A stretch of DNA of 64,000 nucleotides, taken from NCBI GenBank assembly GCA_043743335.1, contig JAYTWR010000031.1, positions 1 through 64,000 on the forward strand, read 5' to 3'. The DNA is from UBA5216 sp043743335 (GTDB lineage Bacteria; Pseudomonadota; Gammaproteobacteria; Burkholderiales; SG8-41). Under the pieces are notes generated by a model, which did no database searches, was not told the DNA's origin, and saw only the letters and a program-made list of their open reading frames with translations. Position 1 is the first letter of the stretch. Every line of letters begins with the position of its first letter. The position numbers and the translations under genes are program-made. Positions 41,925 to 50,286 of the stretch are shown piece by piece.

Positions 41925-42911
41925 ATGCGCAAGTGGCGTGTTTGGGTGTGGGGTTGGGTATGGGTGCGGATGTTGACGGTTGTGCTGGGGCACGTCAGTG
42001 CGCTGGCGTTCGCGCAAGAGCCACGCGTGCCGTACGTGCCGACGCCGCATGATGTGGTGGCGAAAATGCTGCAAATCGCACGGGTCAGCGGCAGTGATTA
42101 CTTGATCGATCTTGGTTCGGGTGACGGGCGCATCGTGGTGACGGCAGCAAAAAAATTGGGCGCGCGCGGCTTTGGCGTGGACATCAATCCCACGCGCGTT
42201 GCCGAGGCCGTTGAGAACGCACAAAAAAATGGCGTCACCGACAAAGCGGCTTTTTATCAACGCGATTTGTTTCAGACTGATTTGACGCAAGCCACGGTAA
42301 TCAGCCTGTATTTGCTGCCGCGCGTGAATCTGGAATTGCGCCCGAAATTACTCGACCTGAAGCCTGGCACGCGCATTGTGTCGCATGATTTTTCCATGGA
42401 CGACTGGAAGCCCGACGGCTATGCGCAAGTGCGCTCGGAAGAAAAATACGCTGGCGCGGGTGGCGACAGCGAAGTCTATTTCTGGGTGGTGCCAGCCAAA
42501 GTGGCGGGTGCGTGGCGCTGGGAGCTGCCAGCGGGCGGCAAGGGCGTGAAACCGGTGGCGTACGCGGTCACATTAAACCAAACCTTTCAGGTGGTTACCG
42601 GCAATGCCACGGTCAATGGCCGCAACACGCCGCTGCAAAACGTGAAATTGAATGGTGCCGAGTTGAGTTTTAATTTCACAGCGGACTTCGGTACGGGGCC
42701 GGTGAAGCACGAATTCAAAGGCAAGGTGGACGGCAACCGGCTGGATGGCGCCGGCAGTTTGTCGGGCAACCGCACCCAAGGTCGTTATGACTGGAACGCC
42801 GAGCGAAATGCCGAGCGAAACGCTGAGCGAAACGCCGAGCGAAACGTAAAAGGCGTGCAAGGCGCGGTAGTGACGCCTTCTATTGTTGCACAATCAGAAA
42901 AGGCTCAATAA
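41925..42911 (+). CDS. Exported methyltransferase-fold protein, tandem family member 1
   Basis: 328 aa. A tryptophan-rich signal peptide ends near ALAFAQ. The mature protein begins VPYVPTPHDVVAKMLQIARV, followed by the SAM-binding loop LIDLGSGDGRIVVTAAKKLGARGFGVDINP. Then come YQRDLFQTDLTQATVISLYLLP and LKPGTRIVSHDF. A beta-rich C-terminal domain of about 110 residues follows. It looks like a class I methyltransferase, yet it is exported to where SAM is not expected. The end carries four 12 bp repeats (NAER units). It overlaps the next gene by one base. Confidence 0.88.
   Translation: MRKWRVWVWGWVWVRMLTVVLGHVSALAFAQEPRVPYVPTPHDVVAKMLQIARVSGSDYLIDLGSGDGRIVVTAAKKLGARGFGVDINPTRVAEAVENAQKNGVTDKAAFYQRDLFQTDLTQATVISLYLLPRVNLELRPKLLDLKPGTRIVSHDFSMDDWKPDGYAQVRSEEKYAGAGGDSEVYFWVVPAKVAGAWRWELPAGGKGVKPVAYAVTLNQTFQVVTGNATVNGRNTPLQNVKLNGAELSFNFTADFGTGPVKHEFKGKVDGNRLDGAGSLSGNRTQGRYDWNAERNAERNAERNAERNVKGVQGAVVTPSIVAQSEKAQ
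42794..42846. repeat. Tandem 12 bp repeat, four units, in coding sequence
   Basis: Units such as AAACGCCGAGCG encode Asn-Ala-Glu-Arg repeats near the C-terminus of family member 1. Unit changes stay in frame. Confidence 0.9.
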
Positions 42912-43783
42912 TGCGTGTTTGGTTAGCGATGATAAGCGGTGTGCTGGTGACATTGATGTCGGCAGCGGCGGTGGCGCAGGATTACGGTGACACGCCGTAT
43001 GTGCAAACGCCGCAAGTGGTGGTCGACAAAATGCTGGAAATCGCCAAGATCAGCGGCAAGGATTTCCTTGTTGACTTGGGATCCGGCGATGGTCGCATGA
43101 TTATTACCGCAGCCAAACGCTACGGTGCGCGCGGCTTTGGGGTTGATCTGAACAAAAGTCTGGTGACCCTGAGTAATCGCAACGCGGCGAAAATGGGCGT
43201 GGCGAATCGCGCGGTGTTTTATGAGCAAGACCTGCACGAAACGGATTTGTCGAAGGCGGATGTGTTGACGATTTACCTGCTGCCGGAAGTCAACTTGATG
43301 GTGCGTCCGCGCATACTGGGATTGAAGCCCGGCACGCGGCTGGTGTCGCACGACTATGGCTTTGGCGAGTGGATACCGGATTTGGAGCTAATGATGGACG
43401 CGCCGGGCAAGCCCGTGGGGCGCGATCAAAAAAGCAAGGTGATGTTTTGGGTGGTACCCACGCGCGTGGCGGGCAAGTGGGTGTGGCAGGGGCCAGCGGG
43501 CGCGTATGAGTTGCAACTGGAGCAGGTGTTCCAGAAAATTACCGGCACGCTGAGCGCGGGCGGGCGTAAGGTGAACATCGACAAAGCGGTACTCACCGGC
43601 GACCAGGTTACCTTCGAGGCGGCGCTGGAAAAAGGCCTGCACGAATTCAGCGGCAAAGTCATCAACAACGCCATCAGCGGCGACATGCGCGTCGCGGGTG
43701 CGGCGCAGGGGTGGGACGCCACACGCACCGAGCTGCGGGATGCGCGGTTCACCGACCTTAACCCCGGCGTGATGGCGAGGTAG
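42911..43783 (+). CDS. Exported methyltransferase-fold protein, tandem family member 2
   Basis: 290 aa. The signal peptide is cut near AAAVAQ. It has the same blocks: TPYVQTPQVVVDKMLEIAKI, LVDLGSGDGRMIITAAKRYGARGFGVDLN, YEQDLHETDLSKADVLTIYLLPEVN and LKPGTRLVSHDYGFGEWIPD. The C-terminal domain is HEFSGKVINNAISGDMRV. The start overlaps the stop of member 1 (TAATG), so the two are translated together. The family SAM loop is intact, so binding of SAM or a related nucleoside remains possible. Confidence 0.88.
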   Translation: MRVWLAMISGVLVTLMSAAAVAQDYGDTPYVQTPQVVVDKMLEIAKISGKDFLVDLGSGDGRMIITAAKRYGARGFGVDLNKSLVTLSNRNAAKMGVANRAVFYEQDLHETDLSKADVLTIYLLPEVNLMVRPRILGLKPGTRLVSHDYGFGEWIPDLELMMDAPGKPVGRDQKSKVMFWVVPTRVAGKWVWQGPAGAYELQLEQVFQKITGTLSAGGRKVNIDKAVLTGDQVTFEAALEKGLHEFSGKVINNAISGDMRVAGAAQGWDATRTELRDARFTDLNPGVMAR

Positions 43784-43788
43784 TTGCG

Positions 43789-44035
43789 TTGCTGCGGTTG
43801 ATACGCGGGCTGTTGCTGGGGGTGCTGTGCATCGGCGCTGCGAGCGTTACAAGCGCCGCCACGCTGGACGTGCCCACGCCGTACATTCCGTCTACCCATG
43901 GAAACGTCGATGGTAAGTTATCGCTTTGAAGGCGTGGCGCGCGGCGACGTGATGGAAGGCGTAGTACGCTATGGTTACGGCCCGAAAACCAGCGAACAAC
44001 CGTGGCGCGCGCGTCGCAGCGCGGCTGCGCTTTGA
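43789..44035 (+). pseudogene. Remnant of a sixth exported methyltransferase-fold paralog
   Basis: One frame (43789-43929) encodes a signal-like start (LLRLIRGLLLGVLCIGAASV) and VPTPYIPSTHGNV, the family's mature N-terminus, then stops. The next frame (43910-44035) encodes SYRFEGVARGDVMEGVVRYG, which matches the family C-terminus (YFEGTVRDGVMSGEFRRG in member 3). The whole catalytic middle, about 200 codons, is missing, and the two ends are joined out of frame. It is a deletion relic of an extra copy between members 2 and 3. Confidence 0.8.
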
Positions 44036-44056
44036 TGTAGGGATTATGGTAACGAT

Positions 44057-44899
44057 ATGATTTCATTGAAAAAAATTAAATTCATTGCGGCCTTGTGCCT
44101 AGCGCTTAGCGGCCCGTGGGCCCACGCGCAATGGCCGTACGAAGTGCCGTTTGTGCCGTCGCCGCAAGTGGTGGTGGATGAAATGCTGCGGCTGGCAGAT
44201 GTCAAGAAAGACGACTTCGTGCTCGATCTGGGTTCTGGTGACGGGCGCATTTTGATTACCGCAGCGGCCAAATTTGGCGCGCGTGGCGTGGGCGTCGATC
44301 TCGATGAAAATCTGATTTATCAAAGCGACGCCGCTGCGCAAGCCGCAGGCGTGGCCGAGCGCGTGCAGTTCATCCGGCAGGATTTGTTTAAAACCGATTT
44401 GTCGCGCGCGACGGTCATCACCCTGTATCTGTTGCCGGGCGTGAATATGCGCTTGCGTCCGGTGCTGCTGAGCTTGAAGCCCGGCACGCGTATCGTGGCG
44501 CATGATTTTGATTTGGGCGACTGGAAGCCCGACGCCAAAGTCACCATCCGCAAAAACGCCATGCTGTGGGTGGTGCCCGCCAAGGTGGATGGCCGCTGGC
44601 GTTTGCAATTGCCGTTGCCCGCTGGTGCGCAAACGTGGGATCTTGATCTGCGGCAAAAATATCAGGAAATCGACGGCGTGGTGCGCGTGGCGGATCGTCC
44701 GCCCGGCGGCATCTGGCAACCGTCGCTGCGCGGCGACAAAGTGAGCTTTGTGCTGGTCGACAACACCGACCGCGAGCACGAGGCGAACCTGTATTTCGAA
44801 GGCACCGTGCGCGATGGCGTGATGTCCGGCGAATTCCGCCGCGGCGTCGGTTCGGCGCAAACACGGCATGCGTGGCGTGCCGAACGGGCACGGCCCTGA
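44057..44899 (+). CDS. Exported methyltransferase-fold protein, tandem family member 3
   Basis: 280 aa with a signal peptide (ISLKKIKFIAALCLALSG, cut near AHAQ). Mature blocks: VPFVPSPQVVVDEMLRLADV, LDLGSGDGRILITAAAKFGARGVGVDLDE, IRQDLFKTDLSRATVITLYLLPGVNMRLRP and LKPGTRIVAHDFDLGDWKPDA. The C-terminal domain ends FRRGVGSAQTRHAWRAERA. No clear ribosome site is seen before the ATG at 44057. It follows the deleted copy and ends eight bases before the start of member 4. Confidence 0.88.
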   Translation: MISLKKIKFIAALCLALSGPWAHAQWPYEVPFVPSPQVVVDEMLRLADVKKDDFVLDLGSGDGRILITAAAKFGARGVGVDLDENLIYQSDAAAQAAGVAERVQFIRQDLFKTDLSRATVITLYLLPGVNMRLRPVLLSLKPGTRIVAHDFDLGDWKPDAKVTIRKNAMLWVVPAKVDGRWRLQLPLPAGAQTWDLDLRQKYQEIDGVVRVADRPPGGIWQPSLRGDKVSFVLVDNTDREHEANLYFEGTVRDGVMSGEFRRGVGSAQTRHAWRAERARP

Positions 44900-44907
44900 T
44901 CCAGACA

Positions 44908-45843
44908 ATGTTTCGGTATCTCATTGTTTTTATTGGTTTTTTTGTGTCGGCGCTATGGCTTGCCGCAATGCCTAGCGCGCGCGCTGCCGATGCGCCGTAT
45001 GTGACCACGCCGCAAAATGTGATCGATGCCATGCTGAAAATCAGCCGCGTAGGGGCGAACGATTATGTGATGGATTTGGGTTCGGGCGACGGGCGCATTG
45101 TCATTACGGCGGCCAAACAGTTGGGGGCGCGCGGCACAGGCTTTGAGATCAATCCCAGTCTTGTGAGCACTGCTGCGCGCAATGCGCAGCGCGAAGGCGT
45201 GCAGGATCGCGTGTCGTTCGTGTCGGACGATCTTTTCTTTGCTGATTTGAGCAAGGCGACGGTGATTACCATGTACATGAGCGAGTCGGTTAATGCGCGC
45301 TTGCGGCCTTCGCTATTGAAGCTGCAGCCGGGCACGCGCGTGGTGTCGCACGATTTCGATATGGGTAATTGGACGCCGGATGCCAAGCTTGTGGTGCCAG
45401 TACCGGGCAAGCCCTACGGGCCGCCGTCGAGCACGATTTTGATGTGGGTGGTGCCAGCCGATTTTTCGGGTATTTGGTCGTGGCAGTGGTTGGAGGTCAC
45501 CGGAGCCGAGGTGAATATGGACGCAGCGTTTGAGCAGAAATTTCAAAAGCTCACCGGCAAAGGCCGCGTGGCCGGTCGCGAAACGACGCTCGACCAGCTC
45601 GAAATCAGCGGTGACACCATTCGTTTTTTCGTGCGCGGAGAAGGCGATACCGTGCATGAATTCACTGGGCGTTTAAGCGGCAACACCATCACCGGCAGCG
45701 CTGTTACCATAGCAGCCCCGGCGAGCCCGGCACGGTCGTTGGGTCTCGCAAAATGGCGCGCGACACGCATTGCGCGCGGCAGCATGGACATTGAAACGGC
45801 GGGTAGTCAGTCGTTCGGATCAGGATTATTTACCAAGGAGTAG
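44908..45843 (+). CDS. Exported methyltransferase-fold protein, tandem family member 4
   Basis: 311 aa from the ATG at 44908, chosen because a signal peptide follows (FRYLIVFIGFFVSALWLAAMPSARA). Blocks: APYVTTPQNVIDAMLKISRV, VMDLGSGDGRIVITAAKQLGARGTGFEINP, VSDDLFFADLSKATVITMYMSESVNARLRP and LQPGTRVVSHDFDMGNWTPDA. This is the most diverged member: the LYLLP segment reads MYMSE, and the SAM ribose-binding Asp of GVD is Glu (GFEIN). The last residues run to the ribosome site of member 5. Confidence 0.88.
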   Translation: MFRYLIVFIGFFVSALWLAAMPSARAADAPYVTTPQNVIDAMLKISRVGANDYVMDLGSGDGRIVITAAKQLGARGTGFEINPSLVSTAARNAQREGVQDRVSFVSDDLFFADLSKATVITMYMSESVNARLRPSLLKLQPGTRVVSHDFDMGNWTPDAKLVVPVPGKPYGPPSSTILMWVVPADFSGIWSWQWLEVTGAEVNMDAAFEQKFQKLTGKGRVAGRETTLDQLEISGDTIRFFVRGEGDTVHEFTGRLSGNTITGSAVTIAAPASPARSLGLAKWRATRIARGSMDIETAGSQSFGSGLFTKE

Positions 45844-45845
45844 TA

Positions 45846-45881
45846 ATGAGAGCGGCAATGAGAGTGGCAATGAGAGTGGCC
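45846..45881. repeat. Tandem 12 bp repeat, three units, each with a start codon
   Basis: ATGAGAGTGGCA-type units at 45846, 45858 and 45870, in frame with the signal peptide of family member 5. Any of the three could initiate. Confidence 0.9.
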
Positions 45882-46790
45882 ATAGGAACGTTGAAGCAGA
45901 GAGTTTCAATTTTTTGCGCAGCACTGTTGTTGACGACGGCGCAAGTGCAGGCGCAAACCGGCGTGGGCGACGTGGTCTATGTGCCTACGCCGCAATTGAC
46001 TGTGGATGAAATGCTCATCATGGCCAAGATGAATCAATCCGATTACCTGATTGATCTGGGTTCGGGCGACGGGCGTTTTGTCATCACCGCGGCGAAGAAA
46101 TACGGCGCAAAGGCGCTGGGCGTGGATCTCGACACCTATTTGCTGAAAGTGGCGAACGAAAACGCACGCAAGGAAGGGGTCACCGACCGCGTGACGTTTC
46201 GCGAGCAAAACCTGTTCGAAACCGAGCTGACCGGTGCTACCGTGGTGTCTACGTACCTGCTGCCGGAAATGAATCTCAAGCTGCGCTCGAAAATCCTCAA
46301 ACTCAAACCCGGCACACGCGTGGTGGCGCACGACTACAGCATGGGCGACTGGTACCCGGACGAACAAAAAACACTGGTGGTGCCGGAAAAAAAAGTCGGC
46401 AACGCAGGCATCAGCTACATTTTTGGCTGGACTGTGCCGGCGTTGGTGGCGGGCAAGTGGCAATCGACCATCAGCGTGGGCGGCAAGGATGTGCCGTATG
46501 AATTTGATATGGAGCAATTCTTCCAGAACATTGATGGCGGTGCCTCTGCCGGCGGCGCACGGGCGGAAATACGCGGCAAAATGGTGGGAGAGCAGGTGCG
46601 GTTTTCGCTCACCAGCAAAGGCGGGCAAAAGATTGATCGCCATGAGTTCCAGGGCCAGCTCGCGGGCGATGCCATCACCGGCACTGTGCGCATCGGCGAT
46701 GGCGCTACGTCGCGTCAGGCCACGTGGACGGCCAAATGGGTGAAACGTGGCGCAATGGTGCGTGCGCAAGACGAACCGGATGGCAAATAA
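45846..46790 (+). CDS. Exported methyltransferase-fold protein, tandem family member 5
   Basis: 314 aa. AAGGAG precedes the ATG at 45846. Three 12 bp repeats, each with an in-frame ATG, give MRAAMRVAMRVA before the hydrophobic signal core (VSIFCAALLLTTAQVQAQ). Blocks: VVYVPTPQLTVDEMLIMAKM, LIDLGSGDGRFVITAAKKYGAKALGVDLD, FREQNLFETELTGATVVSTYLLPEMN and LKPGTRVVAHDYSMGDWYPDE. The C-terminal domain has RHEFQGQLAGDAITGTVRIG. It is followed two bases later by an amino-acid permease gene, which may share its transcript. Confidence 0.88.
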   Translation: MRAAMRVAMRVAIGTLKQRVSIFCAALLLTTAQVQAQTGVGDVVYVPTPQLTVDEMLIMAKMNQSDYLIDLGSGDGRFVITAAKKYGAKALGVDLDTYLLKVANENARKEGVTDRVTFREQNLFETELTGATVVSTYLLPEMNLKLRSKILKLKPGTRVVAHDYSMGDWYPDEQKTLVVPEKKVGNAGISYIFGWTVPALVAGKWQSTISVGGKDVPYEFDMEQFFQNIDGGASAGGARAEIRGKMVGEQVRFSLTSKGGQKIDRHEFQGQLAGDAITGTVRIGDGATSRQATWTAKWVKRGAMVRAQDEPDGK

Positions 46791-46791
46791 C

Positions 46792-48156
46792 ATGAGCAAC
46801 GCCACCGCCGTCAGCACAACAGCCCAGCCGGGGCAGACGTTATCGCTGTTTGATGCGATCACCATGATCGTCGGCTTGATTGTCGGCGCGGGCATATTTG
46901 GCACGTCGTCCATCGTCGCGGGTGCGGCGGGCGAATCGTCGCTGGTGTGGATGTGGATCGCCGGTGGCGTGTTTTCGATCATCGGCGCGTTGAGTTACGC
47001 AGAGCTGGCGACGGCATTTCCGTCGGCGGGCGGCGAGTATCACTTTTTGCAGCGCGCTTATGGGCGCTCGCTGGCGTTCCTGTATGGCTGGGCGCGCATG
47101 ACGGTGATTGTGGCGGGCAGCATCGCTGTGTTCGCCTATTTATTTGGCGATTACATGTCACGCGTCATCAATCTCGGTGAATATTCCTCAGCGATTTGGG
47201 CAGCAGTCGTGGTGTTTGTGCTGACCATGGTGAACTACCGCGGCATTCAGGAAGGCAAGATTACGCAAAATATTTTCACCGTGCTGGAAGTCGGCGGGTT
47301 GGTGTTGATCGTGGTGGCAGGTTTGTTTTTGGCACCCACGCCGCCCGCAGCGCCTGTGGTTGCGGCGGGCGCTGCCAGCTCTGGTCCGTGGTACATGGGG
47401 GCTGGGCTTGGTACGGCGCTGCTGTTCGTGTTGTTTACCTACGGTGGCTGGAACGATGCAGCGTATATCTCCGCAGAAGTGCGCAATCGCGACAAGAATA
47501 TGGTGCTGGCTCTGCTGGTATCGATCACGCTGGTCGCGTTGCTCTACGTGCTGGTGAACCTAGCGTATTTGAAAGGTCTGGGTTATTACGCGCTGTCGCG
47601 CTCCGATGCGGTGGCTGCTGATTTGCTCAAAGCGGTGTGGGGTAGCGGCGGTGAAAAACTCATTTCCGTGATGATCGCCATTGCCGCACTCACATCAGTG
47701 AACGGCTCAATCATCGTCGGTGCGCGCTCGAACTACGCGCTGGGCCATGACTGGCCACTGCTGGGCTTTTTGGGCAAGTGGCATGACGCCAGCGGCACAC
47801 CGCGCAATGCCATGGTGGTGCAGGGGGTGATCGCGTTGGCGTTGGTGGGCTTGGGCGCTATTCAAAAGGCGGGTTTCAAAGGGCTGGTGGAATATTCGTT
47901 GCCGGTGTTTTGGGGCTTTTTCATGCTGGTGGGCATCGCGCTCTTTGTGCTGCGCGCCAAAGAGCCGAACATGCCGCGTCCGTTCAAAGTGCCGCTGTAT
48001 CCGGTGTTGCCGGCGATTTTTGTGGCCATGTGCGGCTACCTGCTGTATTCGAGCCTGACTTACCACGGTGGCAACGCGCTGGTGGGCTTAGGCGTGCTGG
48101 CGGTAGGCGCGGTGGTGTTGCTGGTGGCCCGCGCCAAAGAAGCTGCGGCAAAATAG
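46792..48156 (+). CDS. APC-superfamily amino-acid permease
   Basis: 454 aa from the ATG at 46792; an ATG at 46780 would overlap the previous gene. Twelve membrane helices are expected. The family-typical first helix is ITMIVGLIVGAGIFGTSSIVAG, with the substrate-binding GAGIFG loop, then ALSYAELATAFPSAGGEYHFLQRAYG. The sequence resembles exchangers and permeases of the LAT/SteT group; the amino acid is not known. It lies directly behind five exported methyltransferase-fold genes. A strong hairpin with a T run follows. Confidence 0.9.
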   Translation: MSNATAVSTTAQPGQTLSLFDAITMIVGLIVGAGIFGTSSIVAGAAGESSLVWMWIAGGVFSIIGALSYAELATAFPSAGGEYHFLQRAYGRSLAFLYGWARMTVIVAGSIAVFAYLFGDYMSRVINLGEYSSAIWAAVVVFVLTMVNYRGIQEGKITQNIFTVLEVGGLVLIVVAGLFLAPTPPAAPVVAAGAASSGPWYMGAGLGTALLFVLFTYGGWNDAAYISAEVRNRDKNMVLALLVSITLVALLYVLVNLAYLKGLGYYALSRSDAVAADLLKAVWGSGGEKLISVMIAIAALTSVNGSIIVGARSNYALGHDWPLLGFLGKWHDASGTPRNAMVVQGVIALALVGLGAIQKAGFKGLVEYSLPVFWGFFMLVGIALFVLRAKEPNMPRPFKVPLYPVLPAIFVAMCGYLLYSSLTYHGGNALVGLGVLAVGAVVLLVARAKEAAAK

Positions 48157-48183
48157 CAACGCGTTACTGCGGGATTCCGCATC

Positions 48184-48226
48184 GGGCGGCGTGGGCTTGA
48201 AAAAGCGCGCGCCGCCCAAATATTTT
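48184..48226 (+). terminator. Likely Rho-independent terminator after the permease
   Basis: GGGCGGCG (48184-48191) pairs with CGCCGCCC (48210-48217), loop 18 bases, followed by AAATATTTTT. It would close the 41925-48156 transcript. Confidence 0.55.
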
Positions 48227-48283
48227 TAAGACGGTCTTTCGTGTGTGGCGCGTTGCTTGGTGTAATGCCGCTGCGTTTATGTA

Positions 48284-48305
48284 CATAACTATTTGATTTT
48301 ATTGA
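48284..48305 (+). repeat. AT-rich IHF-like dispersed element, copy 13
   Basis: Reads TAACTATTTGATTTTATTGA, ending nine bases before the htpG ATG. Exact IHF match on the reverse strand (AATCAAATAGTTA). Confidence 0.75.
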
Positions 48306-48314
48306 GAATTCACT

Positions 48315-50240
48315 ATGGAAACTACTGTCAATCCCGCTGCCAAAGAAACCCACGGCTTCCAGGCCGAAGTTAAGCAACTGCTGAATTTGATGATTCATTC
48401 CTTGTACAGCAACAAGGAGATTTTTCTGCGCGAGCTGATATCCAACGCATCGGATGCGGCGGACAAGCTGCGCTTTGAGGCGCTGACGGACAAGGCGTTG
48501 ATGGAGAGCGATGCGGAACTGAGAATCCGTGTTTCCTTCGACCCCAAGGCACGCACGGTGACGGTGGCCGACAACGGCATCGGCATGTCACGCGACGAAG
48601 TGGTAGCCAACATCGGCACCATTGCAAAATCGGGCACGCGCGAGTTTTTCAACAAGCTCACCGGAGATCAAGCCAAAGATGCCAACCTGATTGGCCAGTT
48701 CGGCGTGGGCTTTTATTCGGCGTTTGTGGTGGCGGATAAAGTGAGTGTGGTGACGCGCCGCGCGGGCCAGCCTGCGGGGAATGCGACGCGTTGGGAATCC
48801 GACGGCGGCGGTGAATACACGCTTGAAACTGTCGACAAAGACACGCGCGGCACCGAAGTCACGCTGCACTTGCGTGAAGGCGAAGACGAAGGCGATCTGG
48901 CGAACGGCATGCGCTTGCGCACGATCATTCGTAAGTATTCCGACCACATCACGCTGCCGATCCTGATGCAGGTGGAAGAGTGGGACAAAGACAATTCGGT
49001 CTACAAAACCACCGGCAAGGACGAAACCGTCAATCAAGCCAGTGCGCTATGGGCGCGCGCCAAAAACGACATTACCGAAGAGCAGTACCACGAGTTTTAC
49101 AAACACGTGGCGCACGACTTCGAAGCGCCGCTCATGTACTCGCACAACAAGGTCGAGGGCCGCAAAGAATTTACCCAACTGTTGTACATCCCGGCGCGCG
49201 CGCCGTTTGATTTGTGGGATCGCGAGCATCGGCGCGGCATCAAGCTCTACGTGCGCCGCGTGTTCATCATGGACGATGCTGAGCAACTGCTGCCGGTGTA
49301 TCTGCGCTTCGTGCGCGGCGTGATTGACTCGGCGGATTTGCCGCTGAATGTGTCGCGCGAAATACTGCAGGAATCCAAAGATATTGAGGCAATGCGCGGC
49401 GCCAACGTCAAGCGCGTGCTGTCGATGATCGAAGACCTCGCCGAAAACAACCAAGAGAAATTCGCCACGTTCTGGAAGGAATTTGGTCGCGTCATTAAGG
49501 AAGGTTTGGTTGAAGACCATAGCAACCAGGATCGCATTGCCAAAATACTGCGCTTCGCCTCGACGCATACGGATACCGACGCACAGGATGTCGCGCTCGC
49601 CGATTACATTGCGCGCATGAAGCCGGAGCAGGAGAAAATTTATTTCGTTACCGCCGAGACCTTTGCCGCCGCGAAAAACAGCCCGCATCTCGAAGTGTTC
49701 CGCAAAAAAGGCGTGGAAGTACTGCTGATGCACGATCGCGTGGATGAGTGGGTGATGCAGCATCTCACTGAATTCGAGAAAAAGCCGCTGCAATCTGTGG
49801 CCAAAGGCCGCCTTGAACTTGGCAAGCTCGAAGACGAAGCCGAGAAAAAAGCACAGGAAAAAGAAGAAGGCGAATCCAAGCCGCTGCTGGAGCGCATCAA
49901 AAAAGCGCTGGGCGAAACGGTGAAAGAGGTGCGTGTGACGCTGCGCTTGACCGACTCGCCGGCGTGCCTGGTGGCCGACGAACACGACATGGGTGCCAAC
50001 TTTCAGCGCATGCTCAAAGCCGCTGGCCAAAACGTGCCGACCGCCAAGCCCATCCTAGAAATCAACCCACATCACCCGCTGGTGGTGCGCTTGCGCGATG
50101 AACAGGACGAAGACCGATTTGCCGACTTGGCGAAAGTGCTGTTCGAGCAATCCATGCTTGCCGAAGGCGGCCAGCTTGAAGACCCGGCAGGCTTTGTCAA
50201 ACGGTTGAATCAGTTGATGCTGGCGCTGGGGGCGAAGTAG
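48315..50240 (+). CDS. htpG: Chaperone HtpG (Hsp90)
   Basis: 641 aa, full length for bacterial Hsp90. The N-terminal ATPase domain shows YSNKEIFLRELISNASDAADKLR, DNGIGMSRDEV, and GQFGVGFYSAFVVADKV as the lid. The middle domain holds RGVIDSADLPLNVSREILQES with the catalytic Arg. The C-terminal dimer domain closes with NQLMLALGAK. It is a cytoplasmic ATP-driven chaperone, usually heat-inducible, but no heat-shock promoter is obvious. The leader contains an AT-rich element and only a weak GAG before the ATG at 48315. Confidence 0.97.
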   Translation: METTVNPAAKETHGFQAEVKQLLNLMIHSLYSNKEIFLRELISNASDAADKLRFEALTDKALMESDAELRIRVSFDPKARTVTVADNGIGMSRDEVVANIGTIAKSGTREFFNKLTGDQAKDANLIGQFGVGFYSAFVVADKVSVVTRRAGQPAGNATRWESDGGGEYTLETVDKDTRGTEVTLHLREGEDEGDLANGMRLRTIIRKYSDHITLPILMQVEEWDKDNSVYKTTGKDETVNQASALWARAKNDITEEQYHEFYKHVAHDFEAPLMYSHNKVEGRKEFTQLLYIPARAPFDLWDREHRRGIKLYVRRVFIMDDAEQLLPVYLRFVRGVIDSADLPLNVSREILQESKDIEAMRGANVKRVLSMIEDLAENNQEKFATFWKEFGRVIKEGLVEDHSNQDRIAKILRFASTHTDTDAQDVALADYIARMKPEQEKIYFVTAETFAAAKNSPHLEVFRKKGVEVLLMHDRVDEWVMQHLTEFEKKPLQSVAKGRLELGKLEDEAEKKAQEKEEGESKPLLERIKKALGETVKEVRVTLRLTDSPACLVADEHDMGANFQRMLKAAGQNVPTAKPILEINPHHPLVVRLRDEQDEDRFADLAKVLFEQSMLAEGGQLEDPAGFVKRLNQLMLALGAK

Positions 50241-50264
50241 CCACGCACTGGCGTGGGGGTATTT
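50241..50264 (+). terminator. Weak hairpin after htpG
   Basis: CCACGC (50241-50246) pairs with GCGTGG (50251-50256) and is followed by GGGTATTTCT. The T run is poor, so termination is uncertain. Confidence 0.35.
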
Positions 50265-50266
50265 CT

Positions 50267-50286
50267 GTAACTAATTGATTTTAAAT
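50267..50286 (+). repeat. AT-rich IHF-like dispersed element, copy 14
   Basis: Reads GTAACTAATTGATTTTAAAT. The truncated lyase gene on the other strand ends inside it (stop TAA at 50281-50283). Exact IHF match on the reverse strand. Confidence 0.8.

Noticed and set aside
49047..50030. Long minus-strand frame opposite htpG
   Set aside because: Its composition (many Phe, His, Arg) is what reverse reading of htpG gives; there is no ribosome site or recognisable domain.
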